This document shows, piece by piece, positions 10,143 through 18,471 of a stretch of 64,000 nucleotides of DNA. Where the stretch lies: assembly GCA_029781975.1 (NCBI GenBank), contig JAKOVQ010000014.1, positions 1 through 64,000 on the forward strand. The letters are read 5' to 3'. Within the stretch, counting starts at the first letter, position 1; every line of letters begins with the position of its first letter. The stretch is from Acidobacteriota bacterium. Lineage in GTDB: Bacteria > Acidobacteriota > Thermoanaerobaculia > UBA5066. Made by a program: the position numbers and the translations under genes. Below the pieces are notes generated by a model that did no database searches, was not told where the DNA came from, and worked only from the letters and a program-made list of their open reading frames with translations.

Positions 10143-11861
10143 ATGTCGTTCCGCCCGACGCTGGCGTCCGCCCTGCTCGCCGCCTCCCTCGGCCACGCCG
10201 GGGCGGCCCAGGGGCCGGTGAGGAACGGGCCCCTCCCGGGTCCCCTCCCCCTATTCCCGGCCGACAACTGGTGGAACGCCGACGTCTCGGCCGCCCCTCT
10301 CGACGCGCGGAGCGACTCGTTCCTCCAGTTCGTCGGCCTGACGAAAGGTCTCCACCCCGATTTCGGCGGCGACGCGGGGAGCGGGCCGGAGATCTACGGG
10401 ATGGTCTACGTCACGGTCTCCGGCGACCAGGCCCTCGAGCCCGTCGCCTTCGACTACGTCGACGAGAGCGATCCCGGGGCGCCGGGCCGCCCGCCGGGCT
10501 ACCCGATCCCCGCCGAGGCGAAGACCCAGGACCGATGGATCGAGGGGGGCTACCCGGGGAACGCCGGGGCGGACGGCGACAAGCACATGCTGATCGTCGA
10601 TCGCGACCACCGCCTCCTCTTCGAGACGTGGAACACGCGCTGCGAGCCTGCCGGCTCCGCGGCCTGCACGTGGCGCGCCGGCTCGGGCGCCGTCTTCCCC
10701 CTCGACTCGAACCTCCGGAGACCCGACGGCTGGACCAGCGCCGACGCGGCCGGCCTCGCGATCCTCCCCGGCCTCGTGAGGTACGACGAGGCGTTCGGCA
10801 CGGAGCCGATCCGCCACGCCTTCCGTTTCACGGTCCGCGCCACGAACGGCTACGTCTTCCCGGCCTCGCACCGGGCCGGGAGCAGCTCGGCGGCGCCGCC
10901 CCTGGGGACCCGCCTGCGGCTCAAGGCCGGCAAGGACCTCTCCGGCTATACCCCCGAGGTCCGCCGGATCTTCCAGGCGATGAAGACGTACGGCCTGATC
11001 CTCGCGGACAACGGGAGCGACATGTACGTCCAGGGGACGTACGACACCCGATGGGACAACGACGTCCTGAACCCCGCCTTCGCGAGCCTGAAGGTGTCGG
11101 ACTTCGAGGTGGTCCAGCTCGGCTGGCAGCCGTCGAGCGCCCCTGGCGACACCTGCCTCTCCGCGGGGACGGGGTGCAGCCGCTGGCTCGTCCCGTCGAC
11201 CGCCCGGCTTTCGGGGGACAAGGGAGCGGTCTGGGCGACCGACCTGACGGTGGCCAACACCGGCAGCTCGAACGCGGCGTTCGCCGTGAAGTTCCTCGGA
11301 CACGACGTCGACGGCCGGGCGGGGGACGAGAAGAGCTTCAGCCTCGCTGCCGGCGCGTCGGCCACGTACGCCGACGTCCTCGGCTCGCTCTTCGGCCGGA
11401 CGGCCGACTACGGCGCCCTCGAGGTCCGCTCCGCCTCGCCGACGCTCGCCGTGGCGGTGCAGACCTTCACCCCCGGCGGGGGCGGGACCTACGGCCAGTC
11501 GGTCCCGGGCGCCTCCTCGTCCGAGCTGATCCGGAGCGGAGCGGAGCGGAGCCTCCTGGGGATCCGCGACGACGGCGCCTTACGGACGAACCTCGTCCTC
11601 GCCAACGCCACGGGCGCGGCCCTGGACGTCGACGTCACGCTCGTGGCCGCGTCCGGCTCCGTCCTGGCCTCGACGCGCGTCCCCCTCCCACCGCTCGGGA
11701 TGACCCAGCTGACGCGGGTGGTCCGGTACCTGGGGGTCACGGCCGACACCGTGGGCGCCCGCCTCGTCCTCTCGACCCCCACCGGCGGGGGCGCCTTCGC
11801 CGCCTACGCGAGCGTCATCGACAACGCCACGAACGACCCGCGGACGCTCCTCCCCCGGTGA
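10143..11861 (+). CDS. Secreted two-part protein: 'NWWN' domain plus shared beta-sandwich modules
   Basis: This 572-aa exported protein has a signal peptide (ASALLAASLGHAGAAQ). Residues ~35-335 form an uncharacterised secreted domain with motifs FPADNWWNADVS, GLHPDFGG, DKHMLIVDRDHRLLFE, RPDGWTSADAAGLAILPGLV and LILADNGSDMY. I have seen this sequence type in other secreted bacterial proteins but know no function. Residues ~345-572 are a different unit (TDLTVANTGSSNAAF, then GALRTNLVLANATG, ending AAYASVIDNATNDP) that matches the repeats of the protein at 23060-24664. The start has a good ribosome site (GAGGAGG, 6 nt spacing). Surface or adhesive use is a guess. Confidence 0.8.
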   Translation: MSFRPTLASALLAASLGHAGAAQGPVRNGPLPGPLPLFPADNWWNADVSAAPLDARSDSFLQFVGLTKGLHPDFGGDAGSGPEIYGMVYVTVSGDQALEPVAFDYVDESDPGAPGRPPGYPIPAEAKTQDRWIEGGYPGNAGADGDKHMLIVDRDHRLLFETWNTRCEPAGSAACTWRAGSGAVFPLDSNLRRPDGWTSADAAGLAILPGLVRYDEAFGTEPIRHAFRFTVRATNGYVFPASHRAGSSSAAPPLGTRLRLKAGKDLSGYTPEVRRIFQAMKTYGLILADNGSDMYVQGTYDTRWDNDVLNPAFASLKVSDFEVVQLGWQPSSAPGDTCLSAGTGCSRWLVPSTARLSGDKGAVWATDLTVANTGSSNAAFAVKFLGHDVDGRAGDEKSFSLAAGASATYADVLGSLFGRTADYGALEVRSASPTLAVAVQTFTPGGGGTYGQSVPGASSSELIRSGAERSLLGIRDDGALRTNLVLANATGAALDVDVTLVAASGSVLASTRVPLPPLGMTQLTRVVRYLGVTADTVGARLVLSTPTGGGAFAAYASVIDNATNDPRTLLPR

Positions 11862-11927
11862 CGCGGGGCTCGTCCTCGGTGGCGTCGGACTCGTCCGTCG
11901 CCCGGAACCCGGACCCGCCCTTCCCCG

Positions 11928-11933
11928 TAACAT
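11928..11933 (+). promoter_or_regulatory. Candidate -10 box of a leaderless promoter (PP2C phosphatase)
   Basis: TAACAT ends 7 nt before the ATG at 11941. This places the transcript start at or one base before the start codon. The spacer CCGGGGG is not a good Shine-Dalgarno. Confidence 0.5.
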
Positions 11934-11940
11934 CCGGGGG

Positions 11941-14370
11941 ATGAGACCGTCCGTCGCTCTCGCCGCGGGCCTGGCCGGGGCCGTGGGACTCGCCGTGCTC
12001 CTCCCCGCGTTCGACGCGCCCCAGCCGCGGGGCCTCTCGATCACGCAGTCCGCCGCGCGGCGGATCGCCGACCAGGAGGCACGGAAGCTCGACATCCCGG
12101 TCGACCAGGCCTGGCCCACCGTCTCCTGGGAGCAGAACCTCCTCGTGGAGCAGGAGCTGGCGGACAAGCCGGACGTCCGTCGCCGCCTCACCGACGACCC
12201 GGTCGTCGGTCCCCGCCTGGCGGGCTACCGGGTCTCCTACTACCGGAAGGGGCTCGAGAAGTTCCCGGAGTTCGGATACGTCATCGTCGGGAAGGACGGG
12301 ACGGTGCTGGGGGCCCGGTCGCGGGCGCGGATCGAGACCCCCGGCGCCAAGCCGACGGCCGAGGCGCTCCGGCCCGTCGCCGACCGCTTCGTCGCGTCGC
12401 GCGAGTTCCCCGGCGCGCCCGCGCCGGTCTTCGACTCCGTCCGGCCCAACGTGATGAGCGCCCGGACCGACCACGCCTTCCGCTACCTCGTGGCCCACGC
12501 CGGCGAGCCGAAGGGCGTCCACTTCCTCCTCTACGTCTTCTTCACGGGGGACCGCCTCTCGGGCTGGGAGCTCGTCGAGGAGTACGCCGACGGACGCCCG
12601 TTCCGCTACGAGCTGGGCGGGGGGCTCGCCGCGACCTTCGGCCGCCTGGCCACGATCTTCGTCCTCCTCTTCGTCCTCGGGACGATCTTCATCCGCAAGT
12701 ACCACGCCGGGGAGGTGGGCGTCTCGACCGGCGGGATCCTCTTCGGCCTCGTCCTCGCCGCCGACTTCCTGGGCAACGCCCTCGTCGGCCCGGCCTCCGC
12801 GTACGGGACGAACTTCGGCGGCACCGACGCCTTCTGGACCGCCGTCTCGGTGGTCGGCTTCAGGCTCCTCTTCTTCGGGATCCCGTCGGCCGCCCTCGTC
12901 TTCGTCGCCTGGTCGGTGGGAGAGAGCTTCGCGCGGGAGCGGTGGGGAGAGCGGCTCGCGTCGTTCGACGCCGTCCTCCGGCGCGACCTGAGGAACGCCA
13001 CCGTCGGCCGCTCGCTCCTCGTCGGGCTCCTCGTGGCCCCGGCCGTCGCGGCCGCGGCGCTCGTGGCGCCACGGATCGCGCTGGCGGCCGGCTCGGTCCG
13101 CGCCGTCCTCGGTGACGACAGCTGGCTGGCCCTGAACTCGCTGGCGGGGCCCCTCGAGAACGTCCTCACCTCCCTCTGGCAGGCCGCGGCGTTCTCTGTC
13201 GTCGGCCTCCTGTTCTCCCTCTCGGCGTTCAACAGGAGGCGCCTCCTCCCCGTCGGTCTCGTCGTCGCCGCGGCGGTCGGCCCCCTGCTGGGGTTCGGCC
13301 TCGCACCGGTCGCCCCCGTCCAGGGACAGGTCCTCCTCGGCGTCGGCGCCGCCCTCTCGGCGGCCGCGGTCTTCCTCCTCTCCGACCTCCTCGCCGCGGC
13401 GACCGCCATCTTCGGGTCGTCGCTCCTCCTCGGCCTCCTGCCGCTGGCCGTCACCACGACCGGCTCGGCCCGGAACGGAGTCCTCGTCGCCCTCGTCGCG
13501 CCGCTCGCGGCCGTCGCCGCGGTGGCGGCGGCGGGCCTCGCCTCGCGCCGGAGGGTCGTCTACCGCTACGAGGACCTCGCGCCGCACGTGAGGCGCATCG
13601 TGGAACGCGAGCGGGTGAAGGCCGAGATCGACGCGGCGAACCGGATCCAGGCGGCGCTCCTCCCGTCAGCCGACCCGCATCTCCCCGGGGCGACGGTCGC
13701 CTCGCACTACGGAGCGGCGACGGAGATCGGCGGCGACTACTTCGACTTCCTCCCTCTCCCCGGCGGCCGGATCGGCCTCGCGTTCGGGGACGTGGCGGGA
13801 CACGGCCTGACGAGCGGGATCGTCATGGCGATGGCGAAGGCGGCGCTCCTCGTCCAGGTGGAGCACGACTCCCGCCCCCGCCGCGTCCTCGAGGTCCTCA
13901 ACGACCTCGTCCTGCGCACCGCTCCCCGGCCGATGACCATGACGTTCTTCTTCGGGGTCCTCGACCCGGACCGGGGCGAGATGACCTTCTGCTCCGCGGG
14001 TCACCTCGATCCGTACGTCCTGCGCGAGGGGGTCGGGCGCCCGGAGGCCGTCTCGGACTGGGGCTTCCCGCTGGGGGTGAAGCGACGCGAGCCGTTCCGG
14101 GAGAGGACGATCCTGCTCGGCCCGGGAGACCGGCTCGTCCTCTACAGCGACGGGCTGATCGAGGCGCTCGACGACGACGGGGAGCCGTTCGGCTTCGACC
14201 GGTTCGAGGCGACCCTGGGCGCCCTTCCGAACCGGAGCGCCGAGGAGACCCGGGCCGCGGTCCTCTCGGCCGTCCGGAAGTTCACGCGCAACCGCCCTCC
14301 CGAGGACGACCAGACCCTCGTCGTCCTCTCGCTCTCCTCCCGGCAGGACGCGGAGTCGGCCGCGGCTTGA
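11941..14370 (+). CDS. Membrane PP2C/SpoIIE-type serine phosphatase (RsbU-like)
   Basis: This 809-aa protein has an N-terminal anchor and an extracytoplasmic region (to about residue 210) that includes EFGYVIVGKDGTVLG. Multiple membrane helices span ~215-530, and a C-terminal PP2C/SpoIIE domain begins near residue 550. Its linker EIDAANRIQAALLPS is the usual lead-in of RsbU-type phosphatases. The metal-binding motifs are clear: EIGGDYFDF, FGDVAGHGLTSG, CSAGHLDPYV and YSDGLIEALDDDG. The family dephosphorylates phosphoserine on anti-sigma-factor antagonists or similar partners in response to input. No anti-sigma or STAS gene is nearby, so the partner is unknown. Confidence 0.9.
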   Translation: MRPSVALAAGLAGAVGLAVLLPAFDAPQPRGLSITQSAARRIADQEARKLDIPVDQAWPTVSWEQNLLVEQELADKPDVRRRLTDDPVVGPRLAGYRVSYYRKGLEKFPEFGYVIVGKDGTVLGARSRARIETPGAKPTAEALRPVADRFVASREFPGAPAPVFDSVRPNVMSARTDHAFRYLVAHAGEPKGVHFLLYVFFTGDRLSGWELVEEYADGRPFRYELGGGLAATFGRLATIFVLLFVLGTIFIRKYHAGEVGVSTGGILFGLVLAADFLGNALVGPASAYGTNFGGTDAFWTAVSVVGFRLLFFGIPSAALVFVAWSVGESFARERWGERLASFDAVLRRDLRNATVGRSLLVGLLVAPAVAAAALVAPRIALAAGSVRAVLGDDSWLALNSLAGPLENVLTSLWQAAAFSVVGLLFSLSAFNRRRLLPVGLVVAAAVGPLLGFGLAPVAPVQGQVLLGVGAALSAAAVFLLSDLLAAATAIFGSSLLLGLLPLAVTTTGSARNGVLVALVAPLAAVAAVAAAGLASRRRVVYRYEDLAPHVRRIVERERVKAEIDAANRIQAALLPSADPHLPGATVASHYGAATEIGGDYFDFLPLPGGRIGLAFGDVAGHGLTSGIVMAMAKAALLVQVEHDSRPRRVLEVLNDLVLRTAPRPMTMTFFFGVLDPDRGEMTFCSAGHLDPYVLREGVGRPEAVSDWGFPLGVKRREPFRERTILLGPGDRLVLYSDGLIEALDDDGEPFGFDRFEATLGALPNRSAEETRAAVLSAVRKFTRNRPPEDDQTLVVLSLSSRQDAESAAA

Positions 14371-14377
14371 TGGTCCC

Positions 14378-14396
14378 GGGGGGGTCTCGCCCCCCC
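14378..14396. terminator. G+C-only hairpin between convergent genes
   Basis: Seven G, loop TCTCG, seven C form a 7-bp stem just after the PP2C stop and before the convergent gene ending at 14413. There is no T tract on either strand. A bidirectional terminator or transcript-end stabiliser is inferred from position. Confidence 0.45.
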
Positions 14397-14412
14397 ATGC
14401 CGCGAAATGCGG

Positions 14413-15486
14413 TCAGTCGCCGGCCGGCGGGGGGCCCGAGGGAGGGGCGCCGCCCGGGCCTCCGGCCGGGCCTCCCGGCCTTCCGCCGCGGCCGCGGCGG
14501 CGGCGGCGACGGCCGCCCCCTTCGCGCGGCTGCTGGGGACCCGGAGCGCCCGGCGCGGCGGGGGCCTCACCCCCGGCTCCCCCCGGGGCGGCCGCTGCGG
14601 CGACGGGGGGAGGGGCCTGTTGCTGAGGGCGCGGCTGCTGCTCGCGACCAGGGCTCTGCCCATGGCCCGGCCCGCGGCCGTGCCGCTGTCGCGGACCGCC
14701 GTCCGGGCGGCCGCCGCGCTCGCCCCTGCGGCCGGGGCCCGCGGGACCGGGGGACGGGCTGCCTTCCGGGGGCGGCGCCCCGGGGGCGCGCCCCTCGGCC
14801 GCAGGGGCCTCCCCCTCGGACCCCGGCCTCCCGCCACGGCCTCTCCGCCGGCGGTGCCGGCCGCCACGGCCCTCCTCGGACGCCGCGGCGACCGGAGCTC
14901 CCGCAGCGCCGCCCTGCGTCCCCTTCTCTCCCCTGCCCCGGGCGTCGGCGACGGCCCGCGCCCGGTCGCGGTCGCGCTGCGACTGGACCCGGCGGCGTGC
15001 CTCGTCGGCCTCGCGCTGCCGGCGCTTCTCCTCGCGGCGGCGCTCCTCCTCGGCGCGGCGGGCGGCCTCCTTCACCTCCTGCTCCCTCCGCCACGCGGCG
15101 TCGATCTCGTCGGCCTCGCGCCGCTCCTCCTCGGGCATGACGGAGCGGTAGGTGACGAGGAGCTCCGGCCGGTCCTCCTGGCCCCGGATCGCCTCGACGA
15201 TCCGGTCGCGGACGGGCGCGTGCGCCTCGGCCACGACGTACGGCAGGCATCCGGCGTCGGCCAGGACCATCCGCGTGAAGCCGACCTGCTTCTCCTCCCC
15301 CGTCTCCGCGTTCCGGACGAAGAGGAGGAACCAGTCGCGGTCGTTGTCGAGGTCGTGCCGCAGCACCTTGAAGTGCGGCAGCGCCTCGTGGGTCAGCTCG
15401 GTCAGGAGGGCGAGGTACTTCTCCCCCAGCTCGAACGTCTGCTCGAGGGAGACCACCCGGTCCCGGAAGATCTTCGTCTGCGCCAT
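14413..15486 (-). CDS. Hypothetical protein with Arg/Gly-rich disordered tail
   Basis: This 357-aa protein has a predicted globular N-terminus (residues 1-115, MAQTKIFRDRVVSLEQTFEL to VTYRSVMPEEE) that I do not recognise. A highly charged helix follows (~115-185, rich in E/R/K), then a long low-complexity tail of Arg, Gly, Pro and Ala with repeated RHRRRRGRGG and GRRRRRRGRGG blocks. Such RGG-like basic tails are typical of RNA-binding or condensate-forming proteins, so an RNA-related role is possible but unproven. The ATG at 15486 is preceded by CGGAG and fits better than the longer reading from 15543. It lies 50 nt downstream of the crotonase-like gene in the rlmI unit. Confidence 0.7.
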   Translation of the reverse strand: MAQTKIFRDRVVSLEQTFELGEKYLALLTELTHEALPHFKVLRHDLDNDRDWFLLFVRNAETGEEKQVGFTRMVLADAGCLPYVVAEAHAPVRDRIVEAIRGQEDRPELLVTYRSVMPEEERREADEIDAAWRREQEVKEAARRAEEERRREEKRRQREADEARRRVQSQRDRDRARAVADARGRGEKGTQGGAAGAPVAAASEEGRGGRHRRRRGRGGRPGSEGEAPAAEGRAPGAPPPEGSPSPGPAGPGRRGERGGRPDGGPRQRHGRGPGHGQSPGREQQPRPQQQAPPPVAAAAAPGGAGGEAPAAPGAPGPQQPREGGGRRRRRRGRGGRPGGPAGGPGGAPPSGPPPAGD

Positions 15487-15536
15487 GCTCCGTCCGTGGG
15501 GCGCGGCCCGCGACGCGGGCGCACCGTCGCCGGAGT

Positions 15537-16091
15537 CTACCAATCGAACCGCGGGGCCCTCCGCTCGCGGAACGCCCTCACCCCCTCGCGCTTGTCGGGC
15601 GCGCAGAGGAGGAGGCCGAAGAGGGCCCGTTCCCGGGCCAGACCGGCGCGAAACCCCCTCGCCCCGGAGGCGACGAGGCGCGACGCGGCGGCCACCGCCA
15701 GGGGGCTCCTCGACCGGTCCTGGGGCGCGAGGGGGAGGAGGACGTCGTCGGCCGCGAGGACGCCTCCGCCCCGCGCGAGGAGGCGGGTCGCCTCCTTCCG
15801 CCCGAGGCGGAGGAGAAGGGGGGCGAGGAGGGCGCCGTCGAGGTCGAGCCGCGTCCCGGGGGTGAAGTGAGCGAACGGGCAGAGGAGCGCCGCCTCGGCG
15901 AGCGGCGTCCGGAGGGTCCCACCGGCCTCCGCCACGAGGAGGCCGTCGAAGGAGGCGAGGGCGAGGAGGAGGTCGAGGCGAGGGACGGCGAGCGGTGCGG
16001 AGAGGAGCCGGAGGAGGAGCGGCGACGGGTCGGCGAGCACGGAGGCGAGCGAGGCGGGCGTCAGGTGACGCGAGACGGCCAGCTGCCTCAC
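15537..16091 (-). CDS. Shortened enoyl-CoA hydratase/isomerase (crotonase)-like protein
   Basis: This protein is 184 aa, against about 260 aa for the family. Its second half keeps the crotonase helical end: a run like SPLAVAAASRLVASG, the acyl-chain helix region GLARERALFGLLLCAPDKREGVRAF, and the classic terminus RERRAPRFDW. The first half lacks the N-terminal strand pattern, the CoA-binding (G)AGADL segment and the GGG oxyanion motif. It is therefore probably not an active hydratase; a regulatory or relic role is possible. The GTG start overlaps the glycosyltransferase stop (GTGA), indicating translational coupling. An unrelated protein with a chance C-terminal match cannot be excluded. Confidence 0.6.
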   Translation of the reverse strand: MRQLAVSRHLTPASLASVLADPSPLLLRLLSAPLAVPRLDLLLALASFDGLLVAEAGGTLRTPLAEAALLCPFAHFTPGTRLDLDGALLAPLLLRLGRKEATRLLARGGGVLAADDVLLPLAPQDRSRSPLAVAAASRLVASGARGFRAGLARERALFGLLLCAPDKREGVRAFRERRAPRFDW

Positions 16092-17236
16092 GCGGCGAGC
16101 CCCCCGGCGGCCAGGACGGCGCGCGCGTGCGCCTCCGGCGAGAAGAGGGCGCGCCGCGCGGCGGCGCCGCGCTCGAGCGCCTCGCCGAGCCCCTCCTTCG
16201 CGAAGCGGACCATCGCCGCGGCCAGCGCCCCGGGGTCGCCGGGCGGGACGAGGAGACCCGAGACCCCCTCCTCGACCACCTCGAGGAGCCCCGCGACGCG
16301 GGTCCCGATCAGGGGCCTCCCGTGGGCGAGGGCGTCCGCCGCGATCCCCGACCCGGTGGCGTCGCGGTAGGGGCAGACGACGGCGTCGCAGGCGTCGAGC
16401 CAGAGGTCGCGCTCCTCCTCGGCGAGGTAGCGGAGCTCGCCGCGGACGCCGTCCGGAAGGCCGCCCTCCCGGAGGCGGCGCGCGTCGCCCCACGGTTCCC
16501 CCGCCAGGACGAGGCGCGCGGCCGGGACCTCGCGCCGGACGGCCGCGAACGCCTCGAGGAGGAGGTCCCAGCCCTTGTACGGGCGGAGGAGGCCGCTGAA
16601 GAGGAAGAGCGGGCCTCGCTCCTCCCCGGCTGCGCCCTCCGAGAGGCCGAGGAGGTGCCGCGCCTCCCCGCGCGGAAGGAGCCGGGACCTCGGCTCGGAC
16701 GGGTGGGGGACGAGGGCCACCGGGAGGGCGGGAAAGGCGCTCCGGAGGGCCTCCGCGTCGCGGGAGTTCTGGGCCGCCAGGTGCGAGGCGCGCCCGAGCG
16801 CGCGCGAGGCGACGAGCCGTTTGAGCCGGCTCGCCTCGTGGTCGACGACGTTGTGGCAGAGGACGAGGCGCGCGGCCGAGGGAGCGTGGCGCGAGAGGCC
16901 CGCGAGGAGGAGCTCGACGTGAGGTCCGAAGAAGGCGGTCCACCACGGGACGACGACGAGCGCCGGGCCGCGCGAGGCGATCGAGCGCGCGGCCGCCCGG
17001 AACGAGAGCGGCCGCCACCCGTCGAGGAGCGCCTCGACGGGGAGGTCGCGCGGGAGCTCCCCCGGCCCCCGGTCCGAGGCCCCCGGGTAGAGGAACCCCG
17101 GATAGAGCCGGCGGAAGGTGACGACGGACGGATCGGCTCCGACGCGCGAGAGGGCGCGCGCCAGGCGGACGGTCTGGTCGGCGATGCCGCTCCGGTACGG
17201 CGGGACCGGGCCCACCAGGACGACGGCCTCCCTCAT
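16088..17236 (-). CDS. GT-B glycosyltransferase, family 4 type
   Basis: This 382-aa cytoplasmic glycosyltransferase has an N-terminal acceptor domain opening with VLVGPVPPYRSGIADQTVRLARAL, the glycine-rich entry of GT4 enzymes. Its C-terminal nucleotide-sugar domain contains LFLFSGLLRPYKGWDLLLEAF, RLVLAGEPW and CPYRDATGSGIAADALAHG followed by [19 protein letters not shown]. The usual E-x7-E pair is altered in the first position (D in YRDATGSG). Donor and acceptor sugars cannot be told from sequence. It is coupled by ATGA and GTGA overlaps to rlmI upstream and the crotonase-like gene downstream, an odd mix of functions. Confidence 0.85.
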   Translation of the reverse strand: MREAVVLVGPVPPYRSGIADQTVRLARALSRVGADPSVVTFRRLYPGFLYPGASDRGPGELPRDLPVEALLDGWRPLSFRAAARSIASRGPALVVVPWWTAFFGPHVELLLAGLSRHAPSAARLVLCHNVVDHEASRLKRLVASRALGRASHLAAQNSRDAEALRSAFPALPVALVPHPSEPRSRLLPRGEARHLLGLSEGAAGEERGPLFLFSGLLRPYKGWDLLLEAFAAVRREVPAARLVLAGEPWGDARRLREGGLPDGVRGELRYLAEEERDLWLDACDAVVCPYRDATGSGIAADALAHGRPLIGTRVAGLLEVVEEGVSGLLVPPGDPGALAAAMVRFAKEGLGEALERGAAARRALFSPEAHARAVLAAGGLAA

Positions 17237-18423
17237 CGCTCGAGCCGGAACGCCTTGAGGTACTCGGACTCGGGGCAGTCGAGGGAGACCGGGTGGTCTG
17301 GGCCCGCGCCGCGGCGCTCGACCAGCCGGACGGGGACGCCCGCGTCGAGCGAGGCGGCGAAGAGGACCTTCTGGAAGAGGTCGGGCGAGACCGGGCCCGA
17401 GCAGGAGCAGGCGAGGAGGGTCCCGCCCGGGGCGAGGAGCTTCAGCGCGAGGCGGTTGACGTCCTTGTAGCCCCGGCAGGCCCGGTCGACGTCCGCGGTC
17501 CGCTTCGCGAAGGCGGGCGGGTCGGTGACGACCAGGTCCCAGCTCTCGCCGGCGGCGACGCGCGCGCGGAGGTCGTCGAAGACGTCGGCCTCCACGAGCG
17601 TGACGCGGGCGTCGGGTCCCGAGACGCCTTGGCCGTTCGCCTCGTGATTGAGGCGGGCCAGCTCGAGCGCCCGGCCGGAGACGTCCACCTGGACGACCTG
17701 CGTCGCGCCCCCCGCGAGGGCCGCGACGCCGAACGCCCCGCTGTAGGAGAAGAGGTTGAGGACGCGCCGCCCTCCGGAGGCCTCCCTCACGAGGTGGCGG
17801 TTCTCGCGCTGGTCGAGGAAGAAGCCGGTCTTCTGCCCCGACGCCAGGTCGGCCAGGAACCGGAGGCCCCGCTCGACGAAGGGGACCGGCTCCTCAGGCG
17901 CCGTGCCGGCGAGGACCTCGTCCTCCGTGGGGAGCCCCTCGGCCCGCCGGGTCGGCAGGTCGTTCTTCCCGATCACCGTCAGGCCCCCGAAGAGCTCCCG
18001 GAGCGCCGGGAGCCAGAGGGGCCGCGCCCGCTCCGTCCCCTCGGTCGTCGCCTGGACGGCGAGGAACGCGCCGTACCGGTCGACGACCAGCCCCGGGAGG
18101 GAGTCTCCCTCGGCGTAGACCACGCGGTAGCCGTCGGTCTCCCCCGGGACGACCCGCGCGCGGAGCGCCACGGCCCGCTCGAGGAGGCCGCGGACGAGCG
18201 CGGCGTCCACCGGGCGGTCCTCGAACGTCCAGACGCGCGCGGCGATCGGGGCGTTCGGGGAGGCGAACCCTCGGCCGAGGAGGCGCCCGTCGGAGCCACG
18301 GACCTCGCAGCTCCCGTCCGGGGAGCTGCCGGCGCGCCGGGCGACGCTCCCGCCGAAGACCCAGGGGTGACGCCGGCGGAGCGGCTCGTCGCGCCCCGGT
18401 TTGAGCGAGAGGAGGAGAGGCAC
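17233..18423 (-). CDS. rlmI: RlmI-like 23S rRNA (cytosine-C5) methyltransferase
   Basis: This 396-aa class I SAM methyltransferase has the length and layout of RlmI: an N-terminal PUA domain (LKPGRDEPLRRRHPWVFGGSV), a central linker domain, and a Rossmann fold with LNLFSYSGAFGVAAL (SAM loop), QVDVSGRALELAR and the VVTDPPAF active-site motif. The Cys-containing LLACSCSG segment is typical of this family, which methylates a cytosine in 23S rRNA. Orthology to E. coli RlmI (m5C1962) is likely but the exact target base is inferred. The start is GTG at 18423, 48 nt from the divergent MCP-like gene. Its stop overlaps the glycosyltransferase start by ATGA. Confidence 0.88.
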   Translation of the reverse strand: MPLLLSLKPGRDEPLRRRHPWVFGGSVARRAGSSPDGSCEVRGSDGRLLGRGFASPNAPIAARVWTFEDRPVDAALVRGLLERAVALRARVVPGETDGYRVVYAEGDSLPGLVVDRYGAFLAVQATTEGTERARPLWLPALRELFGGLTVIGKNDLPTRRAEGLPTEDEVLAGTAPEEPVPFVERGLRFLADLASGQKTGFFLDQRENRHLVREASGGRRVLNLFSYSGAFGVAALAGGATQVVQVDVSGRALELARLNHEANGQGVSGPDARVTLVEADVFDDLRARVAAGESWDLVVTDPPAFAKRTADVDRACRGYKDVNRLALKLLAPGGTLLACSCSGPVSPDLFQKVLFAASLDAGVPVRLVERRGAGPDHPVSLDCPESEYLKAFRLER

Positions 18424-18433
18424 GGGACCGAGG

Positions 18434-18439
18434 AGCTTA
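18434..18439 (-). promoter_or_regulatory. Candidate -10 box of a leaderless promoter (rlmI unit)
   Basis: The minus strand reads TAAGCT ending 10 nt before the GTG at 18423, with no Shine-Dalgarno between (CCTCGGTCCC). It shares a 48-nt divergent spacer with the box at 18457-18462. Confidence 0.42.
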
Positions 18440-18456
18440 CCGCGCGGCGCGGGGTG

Positions 18457-18462
18457 TAGAGT
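18457..18462 (+). promoter_or_regulatory. Candidate -10 box of a leaderless promoter (MCP-like gene)
   Basis: TAGAGT ends 9 nt before the ATG at 18472; the spacer CTCCGCCGG has no Shine-Dalgarno. No good -35 is found. Confidence 0.45.
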
Positions 18463-18471
18463 CTCCGCCGG

